The notes: generated by a model not told the origin, from the letters alone. A stretch of 64,000 nt of DNA from Magnetovibrio blakemorei (GCF_001746755.1 NZ_MCGG01000021.1:62001-126000); one strand, 5' to 3'. Positions 1 to 9,093 are shown, counted from the first letter of the stretch. A program made the numbers and translations.

Positions 1-1
1 A

Positions 2-52
2 ATTGAAGACGTGCGCGACTTGATTGATGATTTAAGCCAAGCGAGCACTTAA
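2..52 (+). CDS. C-terminal end of a gene, possibly a Cys/Met-metabolism PLP enzyme
   Basis: Only the last 16 codons are inside the window, ending in a TAA. The visible tail, IEDVRDLIDDLSQAST, resembles the C-terminal helix of cystathionine gamma-synthase, cystathionine beta-lyase and O-acetylhomoserine sulfhydrylase, which commonly end in a run like IGLEDADDLIADLEQAL. That is a recollection of the family pattern and 16 residues are too few to prove it. The gene is co-directional with pmbA, about 80 bases away. Confidence 0.45.
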   Translation: MEDVRDLIDDLSQAST

Positions 53-133
53 TTCTTTTATCCGCGAGGCCTTGGCGTAGGCGGTTAATTCCCTTACATA
101 CACTCAGGACCAAAACCTGAAGTGGGAACCCTT

Positions 134-1480
134 ATGCCCGATACCATTCAAGATAAGCTCAACTTGCTGCAAGACCTGATCAAGCGCGCCCAGGCCCAAG
201 GGGCCGATGCGGCCGACGCCGTGTTCGCCCAAGGCACATCGCTGTCGTTATCGTGGCGCAAAGGCGAAGTTGAGCAACTGGAACGTTCAGAAGGCCAAGA
301 TTTGGGCCTGCGTGTGTTCGTCGGCAAATCGCAAGCCATCGTGTCGTCGTCCGATATCGGCAAAACCGCTTTGGACGAATTGGTTGAGCGCGCCGTGGCG
401 ATGGCCAAAATGGTCCCCGCAGACCCCTACGCGGGCCTTGCCGATCCCGATCAGCTGGCCACCGAATTCTTGGACTTCGACATGTTCGACCCGTCCCAAC
501 CCAGCGCCGAAGAGCTCACGGAAAGCGCGCGGGTGGCGGAAGAAGCGGGTTTGGAAGTTTCCGGCGTCAGCAACTCCGAAGGGGCCAGTGCGGGCTTTAG
601 CCAATCGTCCATCGCGTTTGCCGCCTCCAACGGCTTTGCCCACACCTATCAGCGCTCCCGCCATTCCTTAAGTGCGTCCATGTTGGCGGGCGAAGGCACC
701 GGGATGGAGCGCGATTACGACTACACCGGCGCGGTGTGGGCCGAAGACCTGCAAGGGGCAGCCGCCATTGGCCGCTCGGCGGGGGAACGCGCAGTGCGTC
801 GTCTCAATCCGAAAAAAGCCAAGACCCAGCAAGTTCCGGTGGTATTTGACCACCGCGCCGCCCGCTCTCTGGTCGGACACCTGTCCAGCGCCATCAATGG
901 GTCTTCGATTGCGCGCGGCACGTCGTTTCTCAAAGACAAAATGGGCGCTGATATTTTTGCCCCCTCCATCACCATTGTGGACGACCCGCACCGCATGCGC
1001 GGCTTGCGCTCGGCAGCATTTGACGACGAAGGCATTGCCACGCAAAGGCGCAACATCATCGATCAAGGCAAGCTCACCACCTGGCTCCTGGATCTGCGCT
1101 CGGCCCGTCAACTGGGCTTGCACTCAACCGGCCATGCCGGACGTGGCGTGTCCAGCCCGCCGTCGCCGGGAGCATCGAACCTCTACTTACAAGCGGGCGA
1201 GCTATCGGTGGCGGACTTGATCAAAGACATCAAAGCGGGCTTTTTGGTCACCGAACTGATCGGCATGGGCGTGAGCACCGTCACGGGGGATTATTCCCGT
1301 GGCGCCAGCGGCTTTTGGATTGAAGACGGCGAAATCGCCCATGCGGTGTCCGAAGTCACCGTCGCCGGGCATTTGAAAGATATGTTTATGAGCATGACCC
1401 CGGCAAACGATCTCAAATTCCTCTATGGAGTTGACGCGCCAACGGTCCGCATTGAGGGCATGACCCTGGCCGGTGCGTAA
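134..1480 (+). CDS. pmbA: PmbA/TldE-family metalloprotease subunit
   Basis: The product is 448 aa, the usual PmbA length. PmbA (TldE) pairs with TldD to make a protease that matures small peptides and degrades unfolded ones; TldD carries the HExxxH zinc site and PmbA does not. No HExxxH is present here, so this is the PmbA partner. The family tail is clear: GVSTVTGDYSRGASGFWIED then the EVTVAGHLKDM motif near the C-terminus, and an N-terminal SWRKGEVEQLERSE. A GTG at 122 would add four residues, but the ATG at 134 has GGGAA about 7 bases upstream and is preferred. No tldD is visible nearby. The TAA is followed immediately by a heptamer repeat. Confidence 0.93.
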   Translation: MPDTIQDKLNLLQDLIKRAQAQGADAADAVFAQGTSLSLSWRKGEVEQLERSEGQDLGLRVFVGKSQAIVSSSDIGKTALDELVERAVAMAKMVPADPYAGLADPDQLATEFLDFDMFDPSQPSAEELTESARVAEEAGLEVSGVSNSEGASAGFSQSSIAFAASNGFAHTYQRSRHSLSASMLAGEGTGMERDYDYTGAVWAEDLQGAAAIGRSAGERAVRRLNPKKAKTQQVPVVFDHRAARSLVGHLSSAINGSSIARGTSFLKDKMGADIFAPSITIVDDPHRMRGLRSAAFDDEGIATQRRNIIDQGKLTTWLLDLRSARQLGLHSTGHAGRGVSSPPSPGASNLYLQAGELSVADLIKDIKAGFLVTELIGMGVSTVTGDYSRGASGFWIEDGEIAHAVSEVTVAGHLKDMFMSMTPANDLKFLYGVDAPTVRIEGMTLAGA

Positions 1481-1522
1481 CGGGCAACGGGCAACGGGCA
1501 ACGGGCAACGGGCAACGGGCAA
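1481..1522. repeat. Six perfect tandem copies of CGGGCAA
   Basis: Starting on the base after the pmbA stop codon, the 7-base unit CGGGCAA is repeated six times without a mismatch. It is followed by AGAGGA, the likely ribosome binding site of the DUF374 gene at 1537. The repeat fills almost the whole 56-base gap between the two genes. Its unit is not a multiple of three, so copy-number change would alter spacing without touching either reading frame. Confidence 0.97.
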
Positions 1523-1536
1523 AGAGGACCCCTTAA

Positions 1537-2283
1537 GTGAAACTGCACAAGCGCATCTTAGAAAAGACCTGGGCCCAGTCTCTGGTGTCGTTTCTCATTG
1601 CCCGCTACCTGCGTTTTGCTCACGCCACCAGCCGCTGGGAAGTGCGCGGTTGGGACATCATTCAAAGCCAATACGACGCCGAACAGCCCATCATCGTGTG
1701 CTTTTGGCACGCGCGCATGATCATGGCGACCTTTGGCTGGCAGAACACGGTCCAACTGAGCATGCTCAGCACCCCCCATCGTGACGGAAAAATCGCCGCC
1801 ATGACCTACAATCGCCTGGGCATCAAAACCATTTGGGGGTCGACCAAAAAGGGCGGTGCTGAGGCAGCCCGCGCCATGATCCGCGCCCTCAAAGCCGGTG
1901 AAGTGATCGCCATCACCCCCGACGGCCCCAAGGGGCCGCGCCAACGCATGCAACTCAGCGCAATCAACATCGCGCGCATGAGCGGGGCCAAGCTGGTGCC
2001 CGTCACCGCCGCTTCATCGTCCAGCAAAATTCTCGGCACCTGGGATCGGCTGCAAATCCCCACTCCGTTTAGCCGCGGCGTGATCTCAATCGCCCCGCCC
2101 ATCGATGTGCCGCGCAAGGCCAGCGCAGAAGACTATGAAGCCCTGCGCCATTCGTTTGAAGAGCGGCTCAACACCATGACCCAGGACTTAGATGCCGAGT
2201 TCGGCTTGCAAACGCCAGAACCTGCCCCATTGCCCACCGCGTTGCCTGCTGAGCGCCCCGTTGACGGGGAGCACGCGCCGTGA
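1537..2283 (+). CDS. DUF374 lysophospholipid acyltransferase family protein
   Basis: 248 aa. DUF374 proteins belong to the LPLAT acyltransferase superfamily and in alphaproteobacteria typically precede waaA. Visible family marks are CFWHARMIM around residue 50, TPHRDGKIAAMTYNRLGIK, the IWGSTKKGGAEAARAM stretch and ITPDGPKGPRQRM. The acyl acceptor is not known; a role in lipid A or phospholipid acylation is inferred from its place at the head of a lipid A operon. The start is a GTG preceded by AGAGGA. The 3' end overlaps waaA by four bases, which implies translational coupling. The C-terminal 25 residues are a Pro/Ala-rich tail (PAPLPTALPAERP). Confidence 0.88.
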   Translation: MKLHKRILEKTWAQSLVSFLIARYLRFAHATSRWEVRGWDIIQSQYDAEQPIIVCFWHARMIMATFGWQNTVQLSMLSTPHRDGKIAAMTYNRLGIKTIWGSTKKGGAEAARAMIRALKAGEVIAITPDGPKGPRQRMQLSAINIARMSGAKLVPVTAASSSSKILGTWDRLQIPTPFSRGVISIAPPIDVPRKASAEDYEALRHSFEERLNTMTQDLDAEFGLQTPEPAPLPTALPAERPVDGEHAP

Positions 2284-3626
2284 AGCTGTCCTTTTACCGC
2301 ATGGCGACAACCCTGGGCGGACCGCTGATTCGCTTGTACTTAAACCGTCGCCTCAAACACGGCAAAGAAGATCCGCTGCGCTTTAACGAACGTCTGGGCA
2401 TCACATCGATCCCCCGTCCGAACGGCCAAGTGGTGTGGATGCACGCCGCCAGTGTGGGGGAAGCTTTGTCGGTTTTGCCCCTGGTGGAGCGGATCTTTAA
2501 GGCATTTCCCGACTGGTCCGTATTGATCACCACCGGCACCGTGACATCGGCACGTATCATGGCGGAACGCCTGCCCGCCCCCGCCATCCACCAATATGTG
2601 CCCGCAGATACCAGCCGTTATGTGCGCCGTTTTTTGGAACATTGGCGACCCGATTTGGCGCTCTGGGTGGAAAGCGAATTTTGGCCCAACTTGGTCATTG
2701 AAACCCGTGCCCGCGCTGTGCCCATGGTGGTGGTCAACGGGCGCATGTCGAAAAGCTCCTACAGCGGCTGGCAAAAACGCCGCGCCATGATCGGACGCAT
2801 CTTAGCGGCGTTTAAACTGGTGCTGGCGCAAAGCGATACGGATGGTGCCCGGTTTGAAGGTTTGGGCGCAAAGGCCGTCCAGGTGCCGGGCAATCTCAAA
2901 TTTGCCTCGCTGCCCCTGCCTGCTGACGAATCGGCCCTCGCAGAGCTCTCCACCTCCATCGGTGAGCGACCAAGATGGCTGGCGGCCTCCACCCACGCGG
3001 GTGAAGAAGCCGTGTGCGGTCGGGTCCATCAGGCGCTGAAGGCAAAATGGCCCCAAGTGCTGAGCATCATCGTGCCGCGCCACCCCGATCGCGGCGCAAT
3101 CGTGGCCGCAGAACTGACGGATCAAGGCCTCTGCGTCCGACGCCGCAGCCTCAACGAACCGATTGACGATACGACCGATATTTACATCGCCGACACCATG
3201 GGTGAGCTGGGTTTGTTTTATCGCTTGTGCGAAATCGTATTTATAGGCAAAACCTTGTCCATCGTCAGTGCGGACGGCAAAATAGCGGGGGGTGGGCAAA
3301 ATCCCATTGAGCCCGCAATGTTATCAAGCGCCCTGATTTTCGGCAAAGACATGAGCAACTTCGAAGATATATCATGCACTTTGGCCAAAGCAGGTGCGGC
3401 CCGTTGGGTCGCTGATGAATCAGAACTCGCCGCTGCAGTTGAGACCTTCATGAACGACCCACACCTTTGTCAACAAGCCGCAACTGCGGCCTTAACGACC
3501 GCCAGATCCGAAGCCGACGTTTTAGATCGGATCATAATGGCCCTTGCCCCTTTTTTCACAAGAACACCGCCAACACCACAGCAAGACGGTGATAAACAAG
3601 GAGGCTCCTCCCATGCGCGCGCCTGA
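2280..3626 (+). CDS. waaA: 3-deoxy-D-manno-octulosonic acid (Kdo) transferase
   Basis: 448 aa, GT30 family. WaaA (KdtA) attaches Kdo from CMP-Kdo to lipid IVA at the inner face of the inner membrane. The N-terminal lobe shows VVWMHAASVGEALSVLPL, with the glutamate expected for the catalytic base, followed by LITTGTVTSARIMAERLP. The C-terminal lobe carries GGGQNPIEPAMLSSALIFG, the CMP-binding signature. Translation starts at a GTG inside the DUF374 stop region, a four-base overlap. The 3' end runs 14 bases into lpxK. Whether one or two Kdo units are added cannot be told from sequence. Confidence 0.95.
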   Translation: MKLSFYRMATTLGGPLIRLYLNRRLKHGKEDPLRFNERLGITSIPRPNGQVVWMHAASVGEALSVLPLVERIFKAFPDWSVLITTGTVTSARIMAERLPAPAIHQYVPADTSRYVRRFLEHWRPDLALWVESEFWPNLVIETRARAVPMVVVNGRMSKSSYSGWQKRRAMIGRILAAFKLVLAQSDTDGARFEGLGAKAVQVPGNLKFASLPLPADESALAELSTSIGERPRWLAASTHAGEEAVCGRVHQALKAKWPQVLSIIVPRHPDRGAIVAAELTDQGLCVRRRSLNEPIDDTTDIYIADTMGELGLFYRLCEIVFIGKTLSIVSADGKIAGGGQNPIEPAMLSSALIFGKDMSNFEDISCTLAKAGAARWVADESELAAAVETFMNDPHLCQQAATAALTTARSEADVLDRIIMALAPFFTRTPPTPQQDGDKQGGSSHARA

Positions 3627-4647
3627 TTTTTGGGATCGCACGACCGACGGCTTACTGCCCACCTTTTTGCGCCCCCTAGGCTGCATTGCGGCGGGTATCG
3701 GCACCCTGCGACGCAAGGCCGCAACTCCTTGGCGCGCTCCGGTTCCGGTGATCTGCATTGGCAACTTGGTGGTCGGCGGGGCCGGTAAAACTCCGGTCGT
3801 GATCGACATTGTGACACGCCTCAAAAAACAGGGTGTTGACGCGCATATCGTCTCGCGCGGTTATGGCGGCTCCGAACTTGGCCCGGTGCGCGTGGACGTC
3901 AGCACTCACACCAGCTTAGAGGTTGGTGATGAGCCCTTGTTGTTGGCGCGCATCGCCCCCACCTGGGTTGCCCGCGAGCGCCGCATTGCCATTGAAGCCG
4001 CCGTTCAAGCGGGGGCCCAGATCATCATCATGGACGACGGCTTTCAAAACCCCAGCGTTGAAAAAGATTTTTCCATCTTGGTAGTGGATGGCAGTTACGG
4101 TTTTGGCAATGGCCGGGTGATGCCTGCCGGGCCGCTGCGCGAAACCATTGAAAGCGGCTTGGCGCGCACCGATGCCGTGGTGTTACTGGGCGCGGATGAA
4201 GCCGACGTCTGGTGGCGCGTGCGCAGTCTGGGCTTTAAAGACATGTCGGTCCTGCGCGCAAAGCTCGAACCCGTTGGCAATTACGCCGACCTGAAGGGTC
4301 AAAAGATCGTCGCTTTTGCGGGTATCGGGCAGCCTAAAAAGTTTTTCAAAACGTTGGAGGGTCTGGGCTGCAAGCTGGCCGATTGTCATGCATTCGACGA
4401 CCATCACCCCTATTCCGAGGCGGAAATTCTCTCGATCCTCGCCAACGCCGTGGAGTTGCCGGTGCTGACCACCGCCAAAGACCATGTGCGCCTCAGCCCC
4501 AAACACCAAAAGCGCATCCGCGCCATCAACATTCAACTCACCTGGAAAATCACAGGTGAGGTCGATGCCATGCTGGCCCCGTTGGTGGAAAGCGCGCTGT
4601 CGGACACGCCAGCTCAGGTCAACGTTGAATCGAGCCCGAATGCCTAA
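3613..4647 (+). CDS. lpxK: Tetraacyldisaccharide 4'-kinase
   Basis: 344 aa. LpxK phosphorylates the 4' position of the lipid A disaccharide using ATP. The P-loop is seen as GNLVVGGAGKTPVV around residue 53, and the family motif DDGFQNPSVEKDFSILVVDG lies about 90 residues later, followed by RVMPAGPLRE. An upstream in-frame ATG at 3544 exists, but the ATG at 3613 has a strong GGAGG eight bases away and gives the normal N-terminus (MRAPDFW). That GGAGG is part of a small perfect palindrome, GGAGGCTCCTCC, which could mask the site. The gene overlaps waaA (14 bases) and the next gene (8 bases). Confidence 0.95.
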   Translation: MRAPDFWDRTTDGLLPTFLRPLGCIAAGIGTLRRKAATPWRAPVPVICIGNLVVGGAGKTPVVIDIVTRLKKQGVDAHIVSRGYGGSELGPVRVDVSTHTSLEVGDEPLLLARIAPTWVARERRIAIEAAVQAGAQIIIMDDGFQNPSVEKDFSILVVDGSYGFGNGRVMPAGPLRETIESGLARTDAVVLLGADEADVWWRVRSLGFKDMSVLRAKLEPVGNYADLKGQKIVAFAGIGQPKKFFKTLEGLGCKLADCHAFDDHHPYSEAEILSILANAVELPVLTTAKDHVRLSPKHQKRIRAINIQLTWKITGEVDAMLAPLVESALSDTPAQVNVESSPNA

Positions 4648-5539
4648 ACCCGTTTCGCCGCTCAACACCCGCAAACCCACCTTTGTCGATTTCATCGGCG
4701 CGGGGGTTGCGCGCGGCGGGGTGTTTGTCTTGCGGTTGTTGCCGTTCGCCTTGGCCTCGGCTATCGGTGGCGTGTTGGCGTCAACCTTTGGACCATTGCT
4801 CAAACCCTCCAAAGCCGCACGGATAAATTTGTCTTTGGCGTTTCCCGATAAAGGCGAGGCGGAGATCGAACAAATTTTACGCCAAGTGTGGGAAAATATG
4901 GGCCGCACCGCCTTTGAGTTCGCCCAAATGGACCATCTGCTGAGCGACACCGGCAAGAAAAGGGTCTATATCGAAGGTCAAGACAATCTTGACGCGGCCC
5001 TTGGGTCGGGAAAGCCTGTGCTTTTTTTCAGCGCCCACTTGGGCAACTGGGAACTGTTGCCGGTTTCGGCGGGCATCCTTGGTTTTGGCGTCCATGTGTT
5101 TTATCGCGCCCCCAACAATCCGTTGTTGCAAGACGTGTTCACGCGGCGCTCCTCTCCTGGTGAATTGATCCCCAAGGGTGCACCCGGCGCCAAGCGTGCC
5201 TTTACGTTGCTCAAGCGGGGCGAAAACTTAGGCATCTTGGTCGACCAAAAGCTCAACGACGGCATTGCCGTGCCGTTTTTTGGCCGCGACGCCATGACCG
5301 GGACCGCCTTGGCCGAATTCGCGCTCCGCTTCGATGCTCCGATGGTGCCCATTCAATGCATCCGTCTGCCCGGTGCACGCTTTAAAGTGATTTACCATCC
5401 GGCCCTGAAAGTCACCCCCACGGGCGACAAAAAAGCCGATGTGCGCACCATCATGACGGACGTCAACGCGACCTTGGAACGCTGGATCGCCCAGCACCCC
5501 GGCGACTGGCTGTGGCTGCACAAACGCTGGCCCGTCTAA
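4640..5539 (+). CDS. LpxL/HtrB-family lipid A acyltransferase
   Basis: 299 aa. The family transfers a secondary acyl chain from acyl-ACP to Kdo2-lipid IVA. The catalytic HX4E signature is visible as AHLGNWELLPVSAG near residue 134, with a hydrophobic N-terminal anchor (GVFVLRLLPFALASAIGG) before it and the later motifs VDQKLNDGIAVPFFG and PGDWLWLHKRWPV at the C-terminus. The start at 4640 overlaps the lpxK stop by eight bases and gives a normal N-terminus; an earlier ATG at 4484 lies deep inside lpxK and was rejected. It completes the operon DUF374-waaA-lpxK-lpxL. LpxL versus LpxM specificity is not decidable. Confidence 0.9.
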   Translation: MPKPVSPLNTRKPTFVDFIGAGVARGGVFVLRLLPFALASAIGGVLASTFGPLLKPSKAARINLSLAFPDKGEAEIEQILRQVWENMGRTAFEFAQMDHLLSDTGKKRVYIEGQDNLDAALGSGKPVLFFSAHLGNWELLPVSAGILGFGVHVFYRAPNNPLLQDVFTRRSSPGELIPKGAPGAKRAFTLLKRGENLGILVDQKLNDGIAVPFFGRDAMTGTALAEFALRFDAPMVPIQCIRLPGARFKVIYHPALKVTPTGDKKADVRTIMTDVNATLERWIAQHPGDWLWLHKRWPV

Positions 5540-5672
5540 CCCCCCCGTTCCCTCAACACCCCTCACAACCACAACATAGAGTATGAACACATCCGTCTTA
5601 ACGGATTTTTTAGGCAATCGCCGCATATTCTGGATGATTCTAAATTGTAGTCATCTGAAATGTGAGAGCTGA

Positions 5673-6791
5673 ATGCGCAGTCCAATAGCGTCAATTGCCA
5701 TCGTCGTTTGCACCAGTCTGACGACCGTCACCCCTGCTCAGGCCGCCGACACATTTTATGGCGGTGCCGCTCTCGGATTATCCAGCAGTCCCGACACCAA
5801 AGCGTCTGGCACCAGCGGGGGCACCGTTCAGTTTGACAATTCCACCGTTGGCGCAGCCTTTGTTGGTTATGATTTCGCCAACAACTGGCACATCGAAGGC
5901 GAACTTTCCCGGCGCGCTGCCGGCCTCAATACAGTTGCAGGCACGGCAGCCAGTGGCGAAACCTTGGTAACCAGCTTGATGGTCAACGCGATTTACGATC
6001 TTGATCTCGATCTCGATTTTGCAGCCAAGCCTTATGTTGGTGTCGGCGCGGGCGTCAGCTCCGTTGAAATGGACAACGCAACGCCCTTTGGCGGTTCCAC
6101 ACTCAACACTTCCGATACGGTTGGGGCGGTGCAAGCTATTGTCGGCATCAGCTATGCTCTCAACGATCAAATCGATCTTTTTACGGATTACCGCTATTTC
6201 ACCACGGCCAAAGCAGACTTTTCCACCCAAAATGGCGCCAAAACGTCGATGGATTATTCGGCCCACAGCGCCATGATTGGCGTTAAGTTCTCATTTGGCG
6301 GGGCCTCCACACCCCATGCCCTCGTTGCAAACAAAGCGGACACCTCCCTGCAGGCCGAGACCTCAAGCCTTGCCGCCAATCAGGCCGAGCCTTCCGCTGG
6401 AGAGTCCTCAAAGACTGAAAAGGATCAAGAAATTGCGTCCGCAGCGCCAGCGTACAGCGCCACCGAAACCTACGTGGTTCACTTCGCCTTGAACAAAGCC
6501 GATATGTCGCCCGAAGCGGTGGCGGTCATCGAAGACGTGGCGGCCAAGGCAAAGGCCATGCAGTTGATTCGCATCGACTTAAGCGGCCACACGGACAGCG
6601 CGGGCGATGCAAACTATAACTTGGCCCTGTCCAAACGCCGGGCAGAAACCGTTAAGACCGCGTTTGTCGCCTTAGGCTTTCAAGCTTCGGAAATTTTCAT
6701 CAAAGCCATGGGCGAAGCCGAACCCTTGATCGCGACGCCGGATAATGCCTACCAGCCGAAGAATCGTCGCGTCGAAATCGTTCTGCCTTAA
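5673..6791 (+). CDS. OmpA-like outer membrane protein with N-terminal beta-barrel
   Basis: 372 aa. Residues 1-24 form a signal peptide ending PAQA/ADTF. Residues 25 to about 210 look like an eight-strand barrel with alternating hydrophobic and polar residues (FYGGAALGLSS, WHIEGELSRRAAG, LFTDYRYFTT), closing on IGVKFSFGG. A linker rich in Ala, Ser, Glu and Thr follows (about 211-265). Residues 265-372 are an OmpA C-terminal peptidoglycan-binding domain with LSGHTDSAGDANYN and NRRVEIVLP. The expected role is structural tethering of the outer membrane to the wall, perhaps with pore activity. It stands alone between convergent and co-directional neighbours; 133 bases precede it. Confidence 0.88.
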   Translation: MRSPIASIAIVVCTSLTTVTPAQAADTFYGGAALGLSSSPDTKASGTSGGTVQFDNSTVGAAFVGYDFANNWHIEGELSRRAAGLNTVAGTAASGETLVTSLMVNAIYDLDLDLDFAAKPYVGVGAGVSSVEMDNATPFGGSTLNTSDTVGAVQAIVGISYALNDQIDLFTDYRYFTTAKADFSTQNGAKTSMDYSAHSAMIGVKFSFGGASTPHALVANKADTSLQAETSSLAANQAEPSAGESSKTEKDQEIASAAPAYSATETYVVHFALNKADMSPEAVAVIEDVAAKAKAMQLIRIDLSGHTDSAGDANYNLALSKRRAETVKTAFVALGFQASEIFIKAMGEAEPLIATPDNAYQPKNRRVEIVLP

Positions 6792-6812
6792 CCACATTCT
6801 GATATTCGCGGA

Positions 6813-7619
6813 TCACTTCATCATAGGTCCGGCCGCCAATTGAGGATCCACGTGGACCGCTTTCCACGTCAGCCCCCAATGCAGGTGCGGTCCGGTGGCG
6901 CGACCTGTTTGGCCCACCGTACCCAAGGCATCGCCCTGGCTCAGAACTTGGCCTTCAATGACAAAGATATCGTCCATGTGGGCGTAGACGGAGGTCAGGC
7001 CCAAGCCGTGGTCAATCATCATCGTCTTGCCGGTGTAAAACATGTCATCCGCCACCAGCGCCACCACGCCGTCGGCGGGGGCTTGAATGATCGAGCCCCG
7101 GGGGGCGGCGACGTCGACGCCGTTATGCGGGCTTTTGGGGGTGCCGTTCAAGATGCGTTGCGATCCAAACACGCCCGATATCGGACCGCTGACGGGCCAG
7201 TGAAAACCCGACAAAAAGCGTGGATCGGTGCTCATGGAACTCCGCACCGCGCCGATTTTGGCGTTATCGGCTTTGATGTGGGCGACATCAGCGGGATTTG
7301 GCGTCACTTTTCGCGTCGGCAAGCCGTCGATACGCTGAACTTGATAGGTTTGCTTGGCGATGGACAGGGTTTGCTCTTCGACGGAGCCCCCTGGCCCTAA
7401 AACTTTGAGCCGAGCCCTAGGCTCGGCATCGCGGGAAAAGCCCATGACAAACGCCCCATTGGCGGCCACGGCCACAGTTTGGCCGTCCAACGTCACAACA
7501 CTGCCCGGTTGAACTTGCCCCACCACCAAGCCGCCCTGCGCCAAGGTGCCGTTCAGCTCCACAGCCTGGGCCGCAAAAGGCAGTGCAAAAAACGTACACA
7601 GAACCAGAAAAAATCTCAC
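6813..7619 (-). CDS. Secreted M23-family (LytM) peptidoglycan endopeptidase
   Basis: 268 aa. The N-terminus is a signal peptide (MRFFLVLCTFFALPFAAQA). Residues about 150-255 form the LytM domain: HNGVDVAAPRGS supplies the first zinc ligands (HxxxD) and ATGPHLHWGLTW the HxH pair, so the catalytic site is intact. The N-terminal third is an all-beta domain with SVVTLDGQTVAVAANGAFVMG. The enzyme should cleave peptide cross-bridges in the periplasm. The gene overlaps the end of xseA by four bases, so it is probably co-transcribed with it. It converges with the OmpA-like gene, leaving only 21 bases between. Confidence 0.9.
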   Translation of the reverse strand: MRFFLVLCTFFALPFAAQAVELNGTLAQGGLVVGQVQPGSVVTLDGQTVAVAANGAFVMGFSRDAEPRARLKVLGPGGSVEEQTLSIAKQTYQVQRIDGLPTRKVTPNPADVAHIKADNAKIGAVRSSMSTDPRFLSGFHWPVSGPISGVFGSQRILNGTPKSPHNGVDVAAPRGSIIQAPADGVVALVADDMFYTGKTMMIDHGLGLTSVYAHMDDIFVIEGQVLSQGDALGTVGQTGRATGPHLHWGLTWKAVHVDPQLAAGPMMK

Positions 7620-9046
7620 AGCAAACTTCCTTGACGGGTGTCATCTTTGGCAGACGGCTGGGGTTTTTGGGCTTTTTTGGGTTTTGCCGGAGCCTCTCCG
7701 GTCACCCGCGCCGCGATATCGCCGCCCTTCATCTTAACCAAGATATCATCGCCGGGGGCCAGGGACTTGGCATCGGTGACGGCCTTGCCTTTGGCGTCGG
7801 TCACCAAGGCAAAGCCCCGGTCCAAAACCCGTTCATACGACAACCCATCGAGCAAACGCGCCGTCTGCTCCAAATGGCGTCGGCGCGCTTCGCCGATTCG
7901 TCTGGCCGCACGCAGCAAGCCATCGCCCCGGCTGCTCAAGCGTTCAAACCCATAAGCGATGCGCGCGCGTGGGGAACTGAGTGCGCCGGCCACCTCGGCC
8001 AAGCGGCGGTGCCTTCGGTTCACCCCCGATTGCAAGCTGGTGCCCAAGCGATCGCCCCAATCGTCCAAGCGCTGGCGCTGGTTGGCCATCAAGGTGTTCA
8101 AATCGGGCAAGCCCCGCGACAAGCCTTGCAGGTGCGACCTGTAATCCGCCACCAAACGCCCGACGGCACGGATCAACCGGGCGCTGTCGTCTTGCACTTG
8201 CGCCACCAGTTCTGAACGCACCGGAACCGCCATTTCCGCAGCCGCCGTGGGCGTCGGCGCACGCAAATCCGAGGCGAAATCGATCAAGGTGGTGTCGGTT
8301 TCATGACCCACCGCGCTGATCAGCGGAATTGCGCTTTCAAATGCGGCGCGAACCACGATTTCTTCATTAAAGGCCCACAAATCTTCCAACGAGCCGCCGC
8401 CCCGCGCAACGATCAACACATCGGGCCGAGGAATCGGACCATCCGGTTTCAGGCGGTTAAAGCCAGCGATGGCGTTGACAATCTGCTGGGCGGCGCCGTC
8501 GCCTTGAACCAACACCGGCCACACCAGCACGCGGCGCGGGAAACGGTCGTTCAAGCGGTGCAAAATATCGCGTATCACCGCCCCGGTGGGCGACGTCACC
8601 ACCCCGATGACCTCGGGCAACATGGGGATGGGTTGTTTTTGATCGGCGTCAAAAAGACCCTCGGCGGCCAGCTTGAGGCGGCGGTCTTGCAGCAATTTCA
8701 GCAGCGCGCCTTCACCGGCGACTTCCATGGATTCGACGACAATCTGATAATTTGAACGCCCCGGATAAGTGGTGAGTCGCCCCGTGGCGATGACTTCCAG
8801 GCCGTCTTCGGGCTCAACAGACAAGCGCGCCGCCGAGCCGCGCCAGCACACCCCGTCCAAAACGGCCTCGTCGTCTTTGAGGCGAAAATAGAGGTGACCC
8901 GAGCCCGCGCGCTTGAATCCGGAGATCTCCCCACGCACGCGAACGAACGAAAACGAATCTTCGACAACCCGTTTTAAGTGGGTCGAAACTTCCGATACCG
9001 AAAAAATCGGTGCATTTAAGCCATTTTCTGTCATTTCGTACTTCAT
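7616..9046 (-). CDS. xseA: Exodeoxyribonuclease VII large subunit
   Basis: 476 aa. XseA with XseB degrades single-stranded DNA in both directions to oligonucleotides. Residues about 12-105 are the OB-fold (FSVSEVSTHLKRVVEDSF, GHLYFRLKDDEAVLDGVCW). The catalytic region carries VVTSPTGAVIRDILHRLNDR, RGGGSLEDLWAFNEE and SAVGHETDTTLIDFASDLRAPTP style motifs, all standard for the family. A long helical stretch follows, then a conserved YERVLDRGFALVTDAKG. The last 25 residues are Lys/Pro/Ala-rich and end KDDTRQGSLL. An alternative start lies four codons downstream. No xseB is in the window. Confidence 0.95.
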   Translation of the reverse strand: MKYEMTENGLNAPIFSVSEVSTHLKRVVEDSFSFVRVRGEISGFKRAGSGHLYFRLKDDEAVLDGVCWRGSAARLSVEPEDGLEVIATGRLTTYPGRSNYQIVVESMEVAGEGALLKLLQDRRLKLAAEGLFDADQKQPIPMLPEVIGVVTSPTGAVIRDILHRLNDRFPRRVLVWPVLVQGDGAAQQIVNAIAGFNRLKPDGPIPRPDVLIVARGGGSLEDLWAFNEEIVVRAAFESAIPLISAVGHETDTTLIDFASDLRAPTPTAAAEMAVPVRSELVAQVQDDSARLIRAVGRLVADYRSHLQGLSRGLPDLNTLMANQRQRLDDWGDRLGTSLQSGVNRRHRRLAEVAGALSSPRARIAYGFERLSSRGDGLLRAARRIGEARRRHLEQTARLLDGLSYERVLDRGFALVTDAKGKAVTDAKSLAPGDDILVKMKGGDIAARVTGEAPAKPKKAQKPQPSAKDDTRQGSLL

Positions 9047-9080
9047 ACGTCCGGTTAGCTATTCACTCGCGCTCGACAGT

Positions 9081-9093
9081 ATGTATGATACAT
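9081..9093. promoter_or_regulatory. 13-base palindrome in the divergent xseA/purD promoter region
   Basis: ATGTAT-G-ATACAT is a perfect inverted repeat between the divergently transcribed xseA (start 9046, minus) and purD (start 9172, plus). It overlaps TATGAT, a possible -10 element for purD. It may be an operator, but no regulator is identified and a 13-base palindrome can occur by chance. Confidence 0.3.

Noticed and set aside
7583-8215. Open frame of 210 codons on the plus strand
   Set aside because: Antisense to xseA and the start of the M23 gene.
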